Positions 26,920 through 35,236 of a stretch of 35,619 nucleotides of DNA are shown here, one piece after another. Position 1 is the stretch's first letter; every line of letters begins with the position of its first letter. The translations under genes were made by a program, and so were the position numbers. The notes under the pieces were generated by a model. The model ran no database searches and had not been told where the DNA came from. It saw only the letters and a program-made list of their open reading frames with translations. Origin of the DNA: Muribaculaceae bacterium (GTDB taxonomy: Bacteria; Bacteroidota; Bacteroidia; Bacteroidales; Muribaculaceae); assembly GCA_029051525.1 (NCBI GenBank), contig JAIDKG010000039.1:1-35619 (forward strand), written 5' to 3'.

Positions 26920-27245
26920 TGACCTTACGCCGTGAGACTTCATATGGAGCCGGTGCGAGGGAGGTCATTTTACATAATGAAAGCGTTTACTGCGCTTGAT
27001 TCTTGGCTGCTAAGAACTTCGCAACCTCTTTGACAAAGTCGAGAATGAAGCAACGGTAGATGTCTTCGGGTATGGTTGAGTACCCCAAAAAAGAGGATTA
27101 TGCCGCATTATAGGTAGATCCTCTTTGGGCGTATCATATATCATACGGCGTAGGCTCTGCGTTGCTCGTTCCACTTTGTCGGGCAATGCGAAGGCCTTTA
27201 GCAGCAGGACGAGTAACAGTACGGATCCTGCGCTTTTTTGTTGAA
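26920..27245 (+). other. Structured leader or small RNA region before the operon
   Basis: The first transcribed bases form a 48-nt hairpin (TGACCT/AGGTCA closing stem, 26920-26925 with 26962-26967, and an inner CGCCG/CGGTG stem) followed by TTTT. A second inverted repeat pairs 27084-27098 with 27118-27129. A terminator-like hairpin closes the region at 27204-27239. No gene on the plus strand is convincing. On the minus strand 26987-27090 encodes a protein-like tail (IYRCFILDFVKEVAKFLAAK) with no good start, perhaps a gene remnant. Confidence 0.4.
27204..27239 (+). terminator. Terminator-like hairpin upstream of the operon
   Basis: GCAGGA (27204-27209) pairs with TCCTGC (27226-27231), followed by GCTTTTTT. 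The stem is only 6 bp. It would either end a short RNA started near 26923 or attenuate the downstream operon. Confidence 0.45.
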
Positions 27246-27288
27246 TATGTCAAAGACTCTTTAGGGTCCAAGAGTCATACAACGCACA

Positions 27289-28974
27289 GTGGATATTTCC
27301 ATAATATCGCAAAACCCATATCGTATATTGGGTGTTCTTTCTAATTCTCCATTAAAAGATAGAGTCGGGAATCAAAATCGGCTGGCGGCGTTTTCAAAAA
27401 TCGGAAAAGAGATATCATTCCCTAATGATTTTACCGATATTTTGGTTGATAAGCCCATTAGAACGCATGAGAGTGTCTCTGCGGCTAATGCTGCTATAAA
27501 CCTTGATAAAGATCGGCTAAAGTATGCTCTTTTTTGGTTTGTCAGTGGTTCGCCGTTGGATGAAATTGCCTTGAAACATTTGCAAGCCGGAAACAGGGAA
27601 AAGGCGAAAGAAATCTTTCTAAAGAAGGAAACATACTCTTCATTAATCAATTCTGGAGTATTGGCTTTAGTTGATGGTAATATAGCCGTTGGCTTCAATA
27701 ATATCTCCAAGGTAGTACATAATACGGGCTATCGTGCAGAACTGATTAAAGCGTTAGGCATCAGCAATCTTCAACTATCAGAAGATGATTTTTCCGAACT
27801 AATGATTGCGGAATTGCTTAAAGAAATTCCTGCAAGCAAACTCTTATCGGCTTGTACCAATGATACTGACCGTGCTATTATTAGTAAAAGTGCGCTTGAC
27901 GAACCCATCTCGGCAATCAATTCGGCAATATCAATTGCAAAGGATGTAGATAGTAGTAATCCTGAGGCAATCCTTGCTGCCGGTACCAAGTTGATGAATT
28001 CAACAAAGGCCGCTTTACATGTTGTAAAAGAAATTGCCGGAGCAACCAGCCCGCAATATCAGATGGTGGCCGACAATGTTGCAAAACAAGTCTTGCAGTG
28101 CGGTATCAACTACTATAACAACGCACCGGACTCGGACGTTGAGAGTCCTCGCAAGGCTATGGTGCTTCAATCCTATGCGCTGCAGATTGCAGTAGGTCAA
28201 CTTACCAAAGATAGATGTAAAGAGAACTACGACATCTTAAAAAAGGCCGTTGACAATATGCCACCTGCCGAAGTCGCTATCGAGGCTCGCAAGGTGAAAG
28301 AGGAATTGAAAAAATTCTGTCAGTTGCCCGACAAAATTTCTCATTCAATGACCCTTCTCCGAGACGTAAAACCATGGTTGCAAGCAATCAAGTTGAAACT
28401 TGGAGCAAGCAACTCTTTTTACCTCTCGCTGTCAACACAAGTTGTTGATAATGCTCTTCACAACGTCATTGAGGAAGTTAATCACACACTAATTGCCTAT
28501 AGTGGTATAGTTGAGAAATTTAGGCATCAGGATCGTTCTTTAATCGGAACTGCTCTCTATAATAATATTAAACAAGTTGTACGTAATGCGTGGAACGCGA
28601 CCCTCTTAATGGACTCTTTCGATATGGACGCCGATTTCAAAACAAATCGGTATAATCCCAATCGTCAATCCCTTAAAGAGATGTGCGAGGACTTTTGTAT
28701 CTCAACGTCTTCAAGGTCATCATCTTCTTCGGTTACTTCAACTTCCCCGGTGAGGACATCTCCAACAACCTCTTCACATCCCGCTTCTAATAATAATTTT
28801 GGTGGCTCATCATCAAGTTCCTCTGATCGAGATTTCGGGTGCTTAATTTTGATTATATTTGCAGTAGGAGGAGGTATTATAGGTGCAGTATTGGAGAATT
28901 TCCTTGCTGGCTTCATAATTTGCGTTATTGTTGGAGGAATTATTCAATCAATATATGATAAGTATAACTCATGA
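27289..28974 (+). CDS. Membrane-anchored protein with J-domain-like N-terminus
   Basis: 561 aa from a GTG. Residues 9-16 (NPYRILGV) and the helices around 20-40 and 60-84 (RVGNQNRLAAFSKIGK; DKDRLKYALFWF) recall the start and layout of a J-domain. The HPD tripeptide that activates Hsp70 is absent; KIGKEISFPND occupies that loop. A long all-helical middle follows, then a Ser/Thr-rich linker (~470-510), and one long or two short Gly-rich membrane segments (~513-555) leave only a short tail. The bulk is probably cytosolic. It is the first gene of the operon, overlapping the next by 4 nt (ATGA). The co-chaperone role is inferred from the fold resemblance plus the Hsp70 two genes on. Confidence 0.75.
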   Translation: MDISIISQNPYRILGVLSNSPLKDRVGNQNRLAAFSKIGKEISFPNDFTDILVDKPIRTHESVSAANAAINLDKDRLKYALFWFVSGSPLDEIALKHLQAGNREKAKEIFLKKETYSSLINSGVLALVDGNIAVGFNNISKVVHNTGYRAELIKALGISNLQLSEDDFSELMIAELLKEIPASKLLSACTNDTDRAIISKSALDEPISAINSAISIAKDVDSSNPEAILAAGTKLMNSTKAALHVVKEIAGATSPQYQMVADNVAKQVLQCGINYYNNAPDSDVESPRKAMVLQSYALQIAVGQLTKDRCKENYDILKKAVDNMPPAEVAIEARKVKEELKKFCQLPDKISHSMTLLRDVKPWLQAIKLKLGASNSFYLSLSTQVVDNALHNVIEEVNHTLIAYSGIVEKFRHQDRSLIGTALYNNIKQVVRNAWNATLLMDSFDMDADFKTNRYNPNRQSLKEMCEDFCISTSSRSSSSSVTSTSPVRTSPTTSSHPASNNNFGGSSSSSSDRDFGCLILIIFAVGGGIIGAVLENFLAGFIICVIVGGIIQSIYDKYNS

Positions 28975-29870
28975 AATACTACATTTTAAGCGGACTGTAT
29001 CTGCTGTCAACCTTGCAATTATTCGGTGCTACATCATCGGACTCTTTGCATACGTGCTTTGATAAAATTCAGGCGTCAGAAGCATCAATTCAAATTCTTC
29101 AGCTTGAGTGCAATGCTCTTAAATCAGAGGTTAAGACTCTTAACTCAACTATCGCAGTTAAGACAAATGAAATTGACTCTCTGAAATCGGAGTTGGTGGA
29201 AATCAATAATAGTGTTGCGACTCTTGCAGATAGTCTCAACATTAATATCTCTTCTACACGTAAACAAATTCAGACGAGTTCCGATTCGCTGAACGCGACT
29301 ATTGCAAAAAAATCTCAGACAGGTTTATGGATTTTTATTGCTATCGCTATCGTTCTCGCTGTAATTGCGTTCGTTTTTGGCAGACTGATTGCCAAGCGTG
29401 GCAATCAAGTTTCATCGCTTGCAGCTAAAGCAGACAAGCTCAACGAGGAAATCGTAAATCGCCTTTCATCTGAAATGTCTGAGATACAAACGCTCTCCAA
29501 ACAGCTTGGCTCTCTCTCTACCGCAACCGGCGGTGGAACCGATACCGAACAAAAACTTATTACCACTCTTGCTGATAGAATCACATTTATGGAGATGACT
29601 CTCTATAAAATGGATAGCTCGGTTCGTGGTCATAAGCAGCTCTCCAAATCTATCAAGCAAATGAAAGATAATCTTCTTGCTAATGGTTATGAACTGGTCG
29701 AGATGCTTGGCAAAGATTATCATGATGGCATGAAAGTAACAGCCAACTTCGTTGAAGACGAAAATCTTCCTGAGGGCAAGCAGGTTATCACCGGTATCAT
29801 CAAGCCCCAGATTAACTATAAAGGCAAGATGATACAGTCTGCACAAATCACGGTAAGTCAAAACCTATAA
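28971..29870 (+). CDS. Membrane-tethered coiled-coil protein with GrpE-like C-terminal domain
   Basis: 299 aa. A signal sequence (MKYYILSGLYLLSTLQLFGA) comes first, then a heptad-rich extracytoplasmic coiled coil (~25-115) and a transmembrane helix (~118-140: GLWIFIAIAIVLAVIAFVFG) followed by RLIAKR, which favours a cytosolic C-terminus. Helices (~145-235) lead to a beta-rich end (~238-297: GYELVEMLGKDYHDGMKV, then EGKQVITGIIKPQINYKGKM, then IQSAQITVS). This matches the GrpE core pattern of a Gly-led helix end, DP/H-like turn, pG-x-V, GY-x-hydrophobic-x-G and PA-x-V-x-V. I infer a nucleotide-exchange factor for the adjacent Hsp70, fixed to the membrane. It ends 13 nt before the Hsp70 gene. 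Confidence 0.75.
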   Translation: MKYYILSGLYLLSTLQLFGATSSDSLHTCFDKIQASEASIQILQLECNALKSEVKTLNSTIAVKTNEIDSLKSELVEINNSVATLADSLNINISSTRKQIQTSSDSLNATIAKKSQTGLWIFIAIAIVLAVIAFVFGRLIAKRGNQVSSLAAKADKLNEEIVNRLSSEMSEIQTLSKQLGSLSTATGGGTDTEQKLITTLADRITFMEMTLYKMDSSVRGHKQLSKSIKQMKDNLLANGYELVEMLGKDYHDGMKVTANFVEDENLPEGKQVITGIIKPQINYKGKMIQSAQITVSQNL

Positions 29871-29883
29871 ATTCCAAATAACA

Positions 29884-32391
29884 ATGGCACAATCTAAAAT
29901 GAAATTCGGAATTGACTTGGGTACAACCAATTCCGCAATATGTAAGATAGAGGGCGGCGAGCCGGTTATTAAAAAGACCGACACGCTAAAAGATACACTT
30001 CCTTCATGTGTATCTTTTACAAGAAAAAAAGTAGTTAAGGTTGGCGATAGCGCGTATAACGATCTTCGCCAAGCTAAATCTCAGGCGACTAAAAACTGGA
30101 CAAATGAAAAGGTCAACGTTTTCATCGAGTTTAAGCGTGATATGGGAACCGACAAAGCGAGCTTCAGCTCGAATATGGATGAGTCTTTCTCGCCCGAGCA
30201 ACTATCTGCCGAAGTCCTTAAAACGCTTAAATCATTCATTGGAGATGAGTCCGTTTCGGCAGCTGTAATCACGATACCTGCTAAGTTTAAGGCAGACCAG
30301 ATTGCAGCGACCAAACGTGCTGCACAGCTTGCAGGTATAGCGCATTGCGAACTTCTCCAAGAGCCGATTGCCGCATCAATGGCTTATGGCCTTAGCTCTG
30401 CAAACAAGAACGGCCAATGGCTCGTTTTCGATTTCGGTGGCGGCACATTCGATGTGGCTTTGATTAAGGTAGAGGATGGTATCATGCAGGTGAAGGACAC
30501 AGAGGGTGATAACTACCTCGGCGGTAAGAACCTTGATTATGCGGTAGTTGACAACATTATCATTCCTTATCTTCAAGAGAACTTCGTCATAGCCGACATT
30601 ATGGCTAACGATGTAACCCGCAATATTTTGCGTGACGCCATGAAGTTCTATGCCGAACAAACAAAGAATCAACTCTCTTTCAAATCACAAGCTGACATTA
30701 CTTCTCAACTCGATGAGTTTGGCGAAGATGATGAGGGTAATGAAATCGAGCTTGACCTTGTTGTTACCCAAGAACAATTGAAACCGGTTCTTGCCAAGGT
30801 ATTCCAAAAAGCCATCGACATTACCAAAGACCTGCTGAAGCGCAACGGTCTTTCCGGTTCTGATCTCGATAAACTAATTCTGGTAGGTGGTCCGACTTAT
30901 TCGCCTGTTCTTCGTGAAATGCTTCGTGAGCAGGTAACGCCTAATGTCGATTCCAACATTGACCCGATGACTGCCGTTGCAAAGGGTGCAGCGCTGTTCG
31001 CATCCGGCATCGATAGCGAAGTCAAAGAAGAAATTGCAGTCGGTACGGTTGCTCTCAATCTGTCATACGAAGCTAACTCTGTTCAGCCTATGGAATATGT
31101 TACCGTTCAGTTAGACAAGAATGAGTGCACTGGCAGCATTCCCGAGAAAATCTTCGTGGAACTGGTTCGTAGCGATAACGGCTGGTCAAGTGGTAAGGTT
31201 GAAATCAACGCTATCGGCGATGTTATAGAGTGTCAACTTATGGATGGCAAAAACAATGCTTTTACTATCACAGCTTACGATGATAAAGGCACCGTCATTC
31301 CTTGCTTCCCCAAGGAAATCAACATCATGCAAGGCATTGTTGTTGGTAATGCCGTATTACCGTATAATATCTCGATAGAGGTACATGATTCTTGTCTCAA
31401 CAAGAATGTTGTTAAGTCTGTAAAAGGTCTTGAAAAGAACCAACAAATACCTGCCACCGGTGCTCTCAATGGTCTTAAAACCCGAAATCAACTTCGCCCT
31501 GGCATGGAGGAAGATTCTATCATCATTCCTATCTATCAGAGCGAGCACAATGCTGAGGGTACATCTGCTGTTCATAACGACCATGTCTTTGACGTTGTTA
31601 TTACAGGTGATGAAGTCGGACAGCTGATTCCAGTCGGAAGCGATGTTGACATCACTATAAAAGTTGACCGATCGCAGATGCTTAAACTTGAAGCCTTTTT
31701 TCCCGTAAGCGGAGAAACCGTAGAGAAAGAAGTCGAGATAGCTACTCGCTCAGTGATTTCAGCCTTTGAACTCGAAAAGCTTAAGGACGCTGCTGCCGGT
31801 AAACTTCGCGCTCTGAAATCTTCATCTTCTATCAGTGTGAGTGAAACCACAGAAGCTGAGAAGCTCATTGCCGACATTGACAGTCGTTTCGATGGCGAAA
31901 AGAGTTCTGAGGATGGTCGTATGCATCTTCAGGCAGACCTTCGCCGAGCCTTCCTCAAAATGGAAGAAGTAGAGCAGGACCATGAGTGGGATGCTCTCGA
32001 AGTAGAAATCCGCGAGGAATTTGATCGCCTTGAAAGAGCGAACAATGACCTTGGTAATAAGTACGACAAACAGGTCGCAGCCCTGCGTAGTCAGGTTGAT
32101 ATGGCAATCCGCTCCCAAAATGTTGTTCAAGGTCGCTCAGTCCTCGATGATATTAACGGCATCTTTGTGGCCGTTACTCTCATCTATCAGCTTATGGGCT
32201 TCATCGACTACAATTTGAAGAATTTCAATACTATCCAGTGGAAGGACGCGAATCGCGCTCGTCAGCTTCTTCAGCAGGGCAAGGAAATCGCAGCAACCAA
32301 CCCATCAGAAAACGCTCTGCATCCTATCGTGAGTGCTGTTATCAGTCTGATGATTCAGCCTCCTGTAGATGGCCCCGGTGTTAGCTTCTAA
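29884..32391 (+). CDS. Divergent Hsp70-family chaperone
   Basis: 835 aa, against about 640 for housekeeping DnaK. The actin-like ATPase domain (~1-385) is complete: phosphate-1 GIDLGTTNSA (9-18), phosphate-2 DFGGGTFDVA (from 183) and adenosine loop LVGGPTYSP (GGP at 335-337). Instead of the DnaK DVLLLD linker the sequence reads GTVALNLSY. The following beta-rich region (~390-620) is only distantly like a substrate domain. The C-terminal ~200 residues are helical and coiled-coil (RAFLKMEEVEQDHEWDALEV). Its stop overlaps the next ATG by one base. It is not the chromosomal dnaK by sequence or context; a specialised client or partner is likely. Confidence 0.93.
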   Translation: MAQSKMKFGIDLGTTNSAICKIEGGEPVIKKTDTLKDTLPSCVSFTRKKVVKVGDSAYNDLRQAKSQATKNWTNEKVNVFIEFKRDMGTDKASFSSNMDESFSPEQLSAEVLKTLKSFIGDESVSAAVITIPAKFKADQIAATKRAAQLAGIAHCELLQEPIAASMAYGLSSANKNGQWLVFDFGGGTFDVALIKVEDGIMQVKDTEGDNYLGGKNLDYAVVDNIIIPYLQENFVIADIMANDVTRNILRDAMKFYAEQTKNQLSFKSQADITSQLDEFGEDDEGNEIELDLVVTQEQLKPVLAKVFQKAIDITKDLLKRNGLSGSDLDKLILVGGPTYSPVLREMLREQVTPNVDSNIDPMTAVAKGAALFASGIDSEVKEEIAVGTVALNLSYEANSVQPMEYVTVQLDKNECTGSIPEKIFVELVRSDNGWSSGKVEINAIGDVIECQLMDGKNNAFTITAYDDKGTVIPCFPKEINIMQGIVVGNAVLPYNISIEVHDSCLNKNVVKSVKGLEKNQQIPATGALNGLKTRNQLRPGMEEDSIIIPIYQSEHNAEGTSAVHNDHVFDVVITGDEVGQLIPVGSDVDITIKVDRSQMLKLEAFFPVSGETVEKEVEIATRSVISAFELEKLKDAAAGKLRALKSSSSISVSETTEAEKLIADIDSRFDGEKSSEDGRMHLQADLRRAFLKMEEVEQDHEWDALEVEIREEFDRLERANNDLGNKYDKQVAALRSQVDMAIRSQNVVQGRSVLDDINGIFVAVTLIYQLMGFIDYNLKNFNTIQWKDANRARQLLQQGKEIAATNPSENALHPIVSAVISLMIQPPVDGPGVSF

Positions 32392-32669
32392 TGAAGATGA
32401 ATATAAGCAAGATAAAAAGAAAAGCTAATAATCTGTTCCACTCCCAGTTGTTTTGGATTCAAGTATGTGCCATAGGTATATGGCTTCTTGTAATCCAAAA
32501 CTTCTTCGGGGGAGAGGACACTGCTCAGCGCGTCTATGTAGTCGGCGGAAATATTGATGCCGACATTCGCGGTAGTGTTGACATTGATAACACTGTCGAG
32601 GTAGTTGGCAGTGTAGACGTTGACAATACCGTTCCTGTAAGAGTTACTAATCCAGTAATGACTTGGTAA
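32391..32669 (+). CDS. Small single-pass membrane protein with VD(I/V)DNTV repeats
   Basis: 92 aa. A basic N-terminus (MKMNISKIKRKANN) is followed by one hydrophobic helix (~19-39, LFWIQVCAIGIWLLVIQNFF). The extracytoplasmic tail carries an imperfect repeat, GSVDIDNTVEV and GSVDVDNTVPV, that would form short beta-strands. It starts inside the Hsp70 stop (TAATG) and ends 2 nt before the next gene. No family recognised. Conserved spacing within the operon argues it is a real component. Confidence 0.7.
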   Translation: MKMNISKIKRKANNLFHSQLFWIQVCAIGIWLLVIQNFFGGEDTAQRVYVVGGNIDADIRGSVDIDNTVEVVGSVDVDNTVPVRVTNPVMTW

Positions 32670-32671
32670 AG

Positions 32672-33265
32672 ATGGCACATAAAAAATATATAGCAGAACT
32701 CGATGAATTGACAGCATCAATGGAAAGAAAACCTCAAAAAGTAGGTTTTGTCCATCGGTTCTTCATCCCCGGTTGGATTGGTTTCATCCAAGAATGTATC
32801 ATTGAAAACAAAATGTCAAAAGCTGCTAAGTTGCCCATTTATAAAGGAATGAACTATTATGAGTGTGGCGACAAAATTGTTGAACTCACTGAGAAAGCAT
32901 GTGAGGCTCGCAAAAACTCAGAAGGCTTCCAAGAAAAGGAGAATGAAAATAAGGATAACATTTCTATCCTTAATTCTTCTTTCCGTGCCATTGATGCCTG
33001 GGCAAATATCTATCCAGAAATTGCCTATTGGATGAATAGACAGGTTAATGGCAACTATGTTACTTGTGCTTTAGGTATCGTTCAAGAGAATGTAATATGT
33101 TCTCTTTCGGATATTATAGAACTTCCGGACGAAAAGAAAAATCACAAACCAAAGCCGTCTTTCATGGGTGATATGAAAGCGATTGGTGGCCAAATAGCCG
33201 CATGGTTCTGTAATATTCTTGTTTTTGCTGCTGTCTCAGCTTTAATAGGTGCAATAATAGACTAA
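32672..33265 (+). CDS. C-terminally membrane-anchored hypothetical protein
   Basis: 197 aa from the ATG at 32672; a TTG at 32663 would add three residues and overlap the previous stop. A largely helical, charged cytosolic part (MAHKKYIAELDELTASMERK, then EKENENKDN around residue 90) is followed by a single hydrophobic C-terminal helix (~170-196: AAWFCNILVFAAVSALIGAI), as in a tail-anchored protein. No domain recognised. Its stop codon directly abuts the ATG of the kinase-AAA gene, so translation of the two is probably coupled. Confidence 0.75.
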   Translation: MAHKKYIAELDELTASMERKPQKVGFVHRFFIPGWIGFIQECIIENKMSKAAKLPIYKGMNYYECGDKIVELTEKACEARKNSEGFQEKENENKDNISILNSSFRAIDAWANIYPEIAYWMNRQVNGNYVTCALGIVQENVICSLSDIIELPDEKKNHKPKPSFMGDMKAIGGQIAAWFCNILVFAAVSALIGAIID

Positions 33266-35047
33266 ATGTTTACACTCTCGAAGAAACAGCAGATTGGCAA
33301 CTACACGGTAACGTTTCCTATAAAGGAAGGCGATTATGCTGAAACCTACCGCGTCAAAGACTCGGAGGGGAAGAATCGCTTTCTCAAATTGATAAATTGT
33401 GCGAAATTGCATCGCACACAATTTGAGGCAGACGGAAATGTGCTCGAAGTTGAAATTACCAAACAACTTGACCATCCAAACATTGTCAAGTATAGAGATA
33501 ACGGGGAAACCATCATCAATGGTCGCAGATTCGCTTATATTATCTTTGATTATATAAGCGGAGAAACTACATCGCAATTTCTTGCGCGAGAGGGAGATTG
33601 TAGTGTGTATGATGCAAAGACCATCGTTATCGGCGTTCTTAACGGTCTTAAATTCTTACACTCTTTGCCTGACCCCATCATCCACAATGAAATAACTTTA
33701 CAGAATGTCATGGTGGATATTTCTTCCGGCTCAGCAATCTCGAAGATTATAGACTTCGGATATGCGAGGTACCTCTCACAAGGAAGCACCGCATTTAATA
33801 AGAATGGGTTATCACCATTCTATCTTGCGCCTGAAGCACTTAATGGCGTGTTTTCCGTAAAATCAGACATTTTCTCTTCTGGTGCTGTTCTTTACAACTT
33901 GATATTTGGTATGCCTCCATACTTCGTAGAACTTGCAGATTGCAAGGGAGACGTGAATCTTCAGCGAGAGAAAATTGATGCCCAACGAGAGCTGCCTCTC
34001 CGGTTCCCGAAAGTGGAGAAGTTTGAGCTTGACGATGATTTAATGAATATCATGCGGAAAGCACTCGCTTCAGATATTGACGATCGCTTTGAATCAGTTG
34101 ATGAGTTTATCAAGGCTCTTAACGGTGAAATTAACGTGCAGCGCATCGACAATCAAAGGAAATCACAAAGCACTACCTCTCAGCAAAAGAGAACCAATAT
34201 ATCTGTTCCTGCCGGGAAGGGGTTCTCTGCTATCGCTGGAATGTGTGAGCTTAAAGCACAATTGCAGATAGAGGTCATTGATGCGCTTCATAATCCTGAG
34301 GAATATGGGAAGTATGGTCTTACTATCCCTAACGGAATGTTGCTATACGGACCTCCCGGTTGTGGTAAAACTTTCTTCGCAAAACATTTTGCAGAAGAAG
34401 TTGGCTTTAATTTTATGCTTATAAAGCCCAGTTCTCTAAAAAGTCGCTATGTTAATGCCACCCAAGAGAATATAGCTCAAATGTTTAAGGATGCTGAAGA
34501 AAATGCTCCTACTATTATTTTTATTGACGAAATAAATGAACTCGTGCCTAATCGCGACAGCGATGTTCACGAAATGGCGAGAAGTGCCGTAAACGAGATG
34601 CTTGCGCAAATGGATAGAACCGGTGATAAGGGGATATTTATAATTGGTGCGACCAATTATCCGAATATGATTGACCCTGCCATCCTTCGTGCAGGTCGCC
34701 TGGATAAAAAATACTTCATCGGTACTCCTGATTTCGAGGCTCGTAAACTCATGTTTAAGTTATACCTCAAATCAAGACCATATGACTTTGGCCTTGATTA
34801 TGAGAAGCTTGCTCAGCTCACGGAAAATTATGTGTCGTCTGATATAGAAATGATTATCAATGATGCTTCCCGCATTGCATTGCGTCAGAAATCAAAGATT
34901 ACTATGGCAATTTTGGAAGATGTTATCTCTAAAACCAAGCCTTCATTAACTTATGCCGAATTAAACAAATACCTTGCAATTAAATCCAAGATGGATGGTG
35001 AGGAATCATCCTCCAACCTACCCCCTCGTGTCGGATTTAATGTGTAA
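33266..35047 (+). CDS. Protein kinase-like domain fused to AAA+ ATPase
   Basis: 593 aa. Residues ~10-285 have a Ser/Thr kinase fold: K41 (RFLKLI), DFG at 163-165, APE at 188-190. The catalytic loop is HNEITLQN (140-147) instead of HRDLKPEN, so the catalytic Asp is Glu142 and the following Lys is Thr144. The glycine loop is also poor. The domain may be a pseudokinase or have altered activity. Residues ~315-570 are a classical AAA module close to FtsH/Cdc48-type ATPases: Walker A GPPGCGKT (362-369), Walker B IIFIDE (D421, E422), and second region of homology with likely Arg fingers R475 and R478. There is no protease domain. It is the last gene of the operon and lacks membrane segments; the upstream membrane proteins probably recruit it. 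Confidence 0.92.
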   Translation: MFTLSKKQQIGNYTVTFPIKEGDYAETYRVKDSEGKNRFLKLINCAKLHRTQFEADGNVLEVEITKQLDHPNIVKYRDNGETIINGRRFAYIIFDYISGETTSQFLAREGDCSVYDAKTIVIGVLNGLKFLHSLPDPIIHNEITLQNVMVDISSGSAISKIIDFGYARYLSQGSTAFNKNGLSPFYLAPEALNGVFSVKSDIFSSGAVLYNLIFGMPPYFVELADCKGDVNLQREKIDAQRELPLRFPKVEKFELDDDLMNIMRKALASDIDDRFESVDEFIKALNGEINVQRIDNQRKSQSTTSQQKRTNISVPAGKGFSAIAGMCELKAQLQIEVIDALHNPEEYGKYGLTIPNGMLLYGPPGCGKTFFAKHFAEEVGFNFMLIKPSSLKSRYVNATQENIAQMFKDAEENAPTIIFIDEINELVPNRDSDVHEMARSAVNEMLAQMDRTGDKGIFIIGATNYPNMIDPAILRAGRLDKKYFIGTPDFEARKLMFKLYLKSRPYDFGLDYEKLAQLTENYVSSDIEMIINDASRIALRQKSKITMAILEDVISKTKPSLTYAELNKYLAIKSKMDGEESSSNLPPRVGFNV

Positions 35048-35064
35048 TCTGACTGGTAATTTCA

Positions 35065-35107
35065 CCTCTGCATAGCTCATAATTTTTTAATATTGGTCGT
35101 GCAGAGG
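35065..35107 (+). other. Hairpin after the operon
   Basis: CCTCTGCA (35065-35072) pairs with TGCAGAGG (35100-35107) around a 27-nt loop containing TTTTTT. It is the only candidate 3' structure for the operon, 18 nt after the stop. It lacks a following U-tract, so terminator function is doubtful. Confidence 0.4.
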
Positions 35108-35219
35108 CGGCCGAGTTGGTAGTTATTAGGGTTGCGGATTGGGAATCCATAATGACCGGGAGGTTCCTTCGATTTTTTAGAAGCGCGAGAGCACTCCTCC
35201 TCCAGGACAATCAGTAGTG

Positions 35220-35236
35220 CAGTCGCTCCGCGACTG
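35220..35236. repeat. REP-like palindrome, also at 11969-11985
   Basis: CAGTCGCTCCGCGACTG (7-bp arms, 3-nt loop) is the exact reverse complement of 11969-11985, which forms the tip of a gene-end hairpin. A degenerate copy (GCAGTAACTCCGCGATTG) begins near 35308. The surrounding 35110-35380 is GC-rich non-coding DNA with further small inverted repeats. Confidence 0.55.

Noticed and set aside
26920..27245. RNase P RNA, tmRNA or SRP RNA behind the strong promoter
   Set aside because: None of the conserved cores of these RNAs could be found.
35100..35170. Possible tRNA (GAGTTGGTAG and GGTTC-like strings)
   Set aside because: No acceptor stem, anticodon arm or T-arm could be paired.
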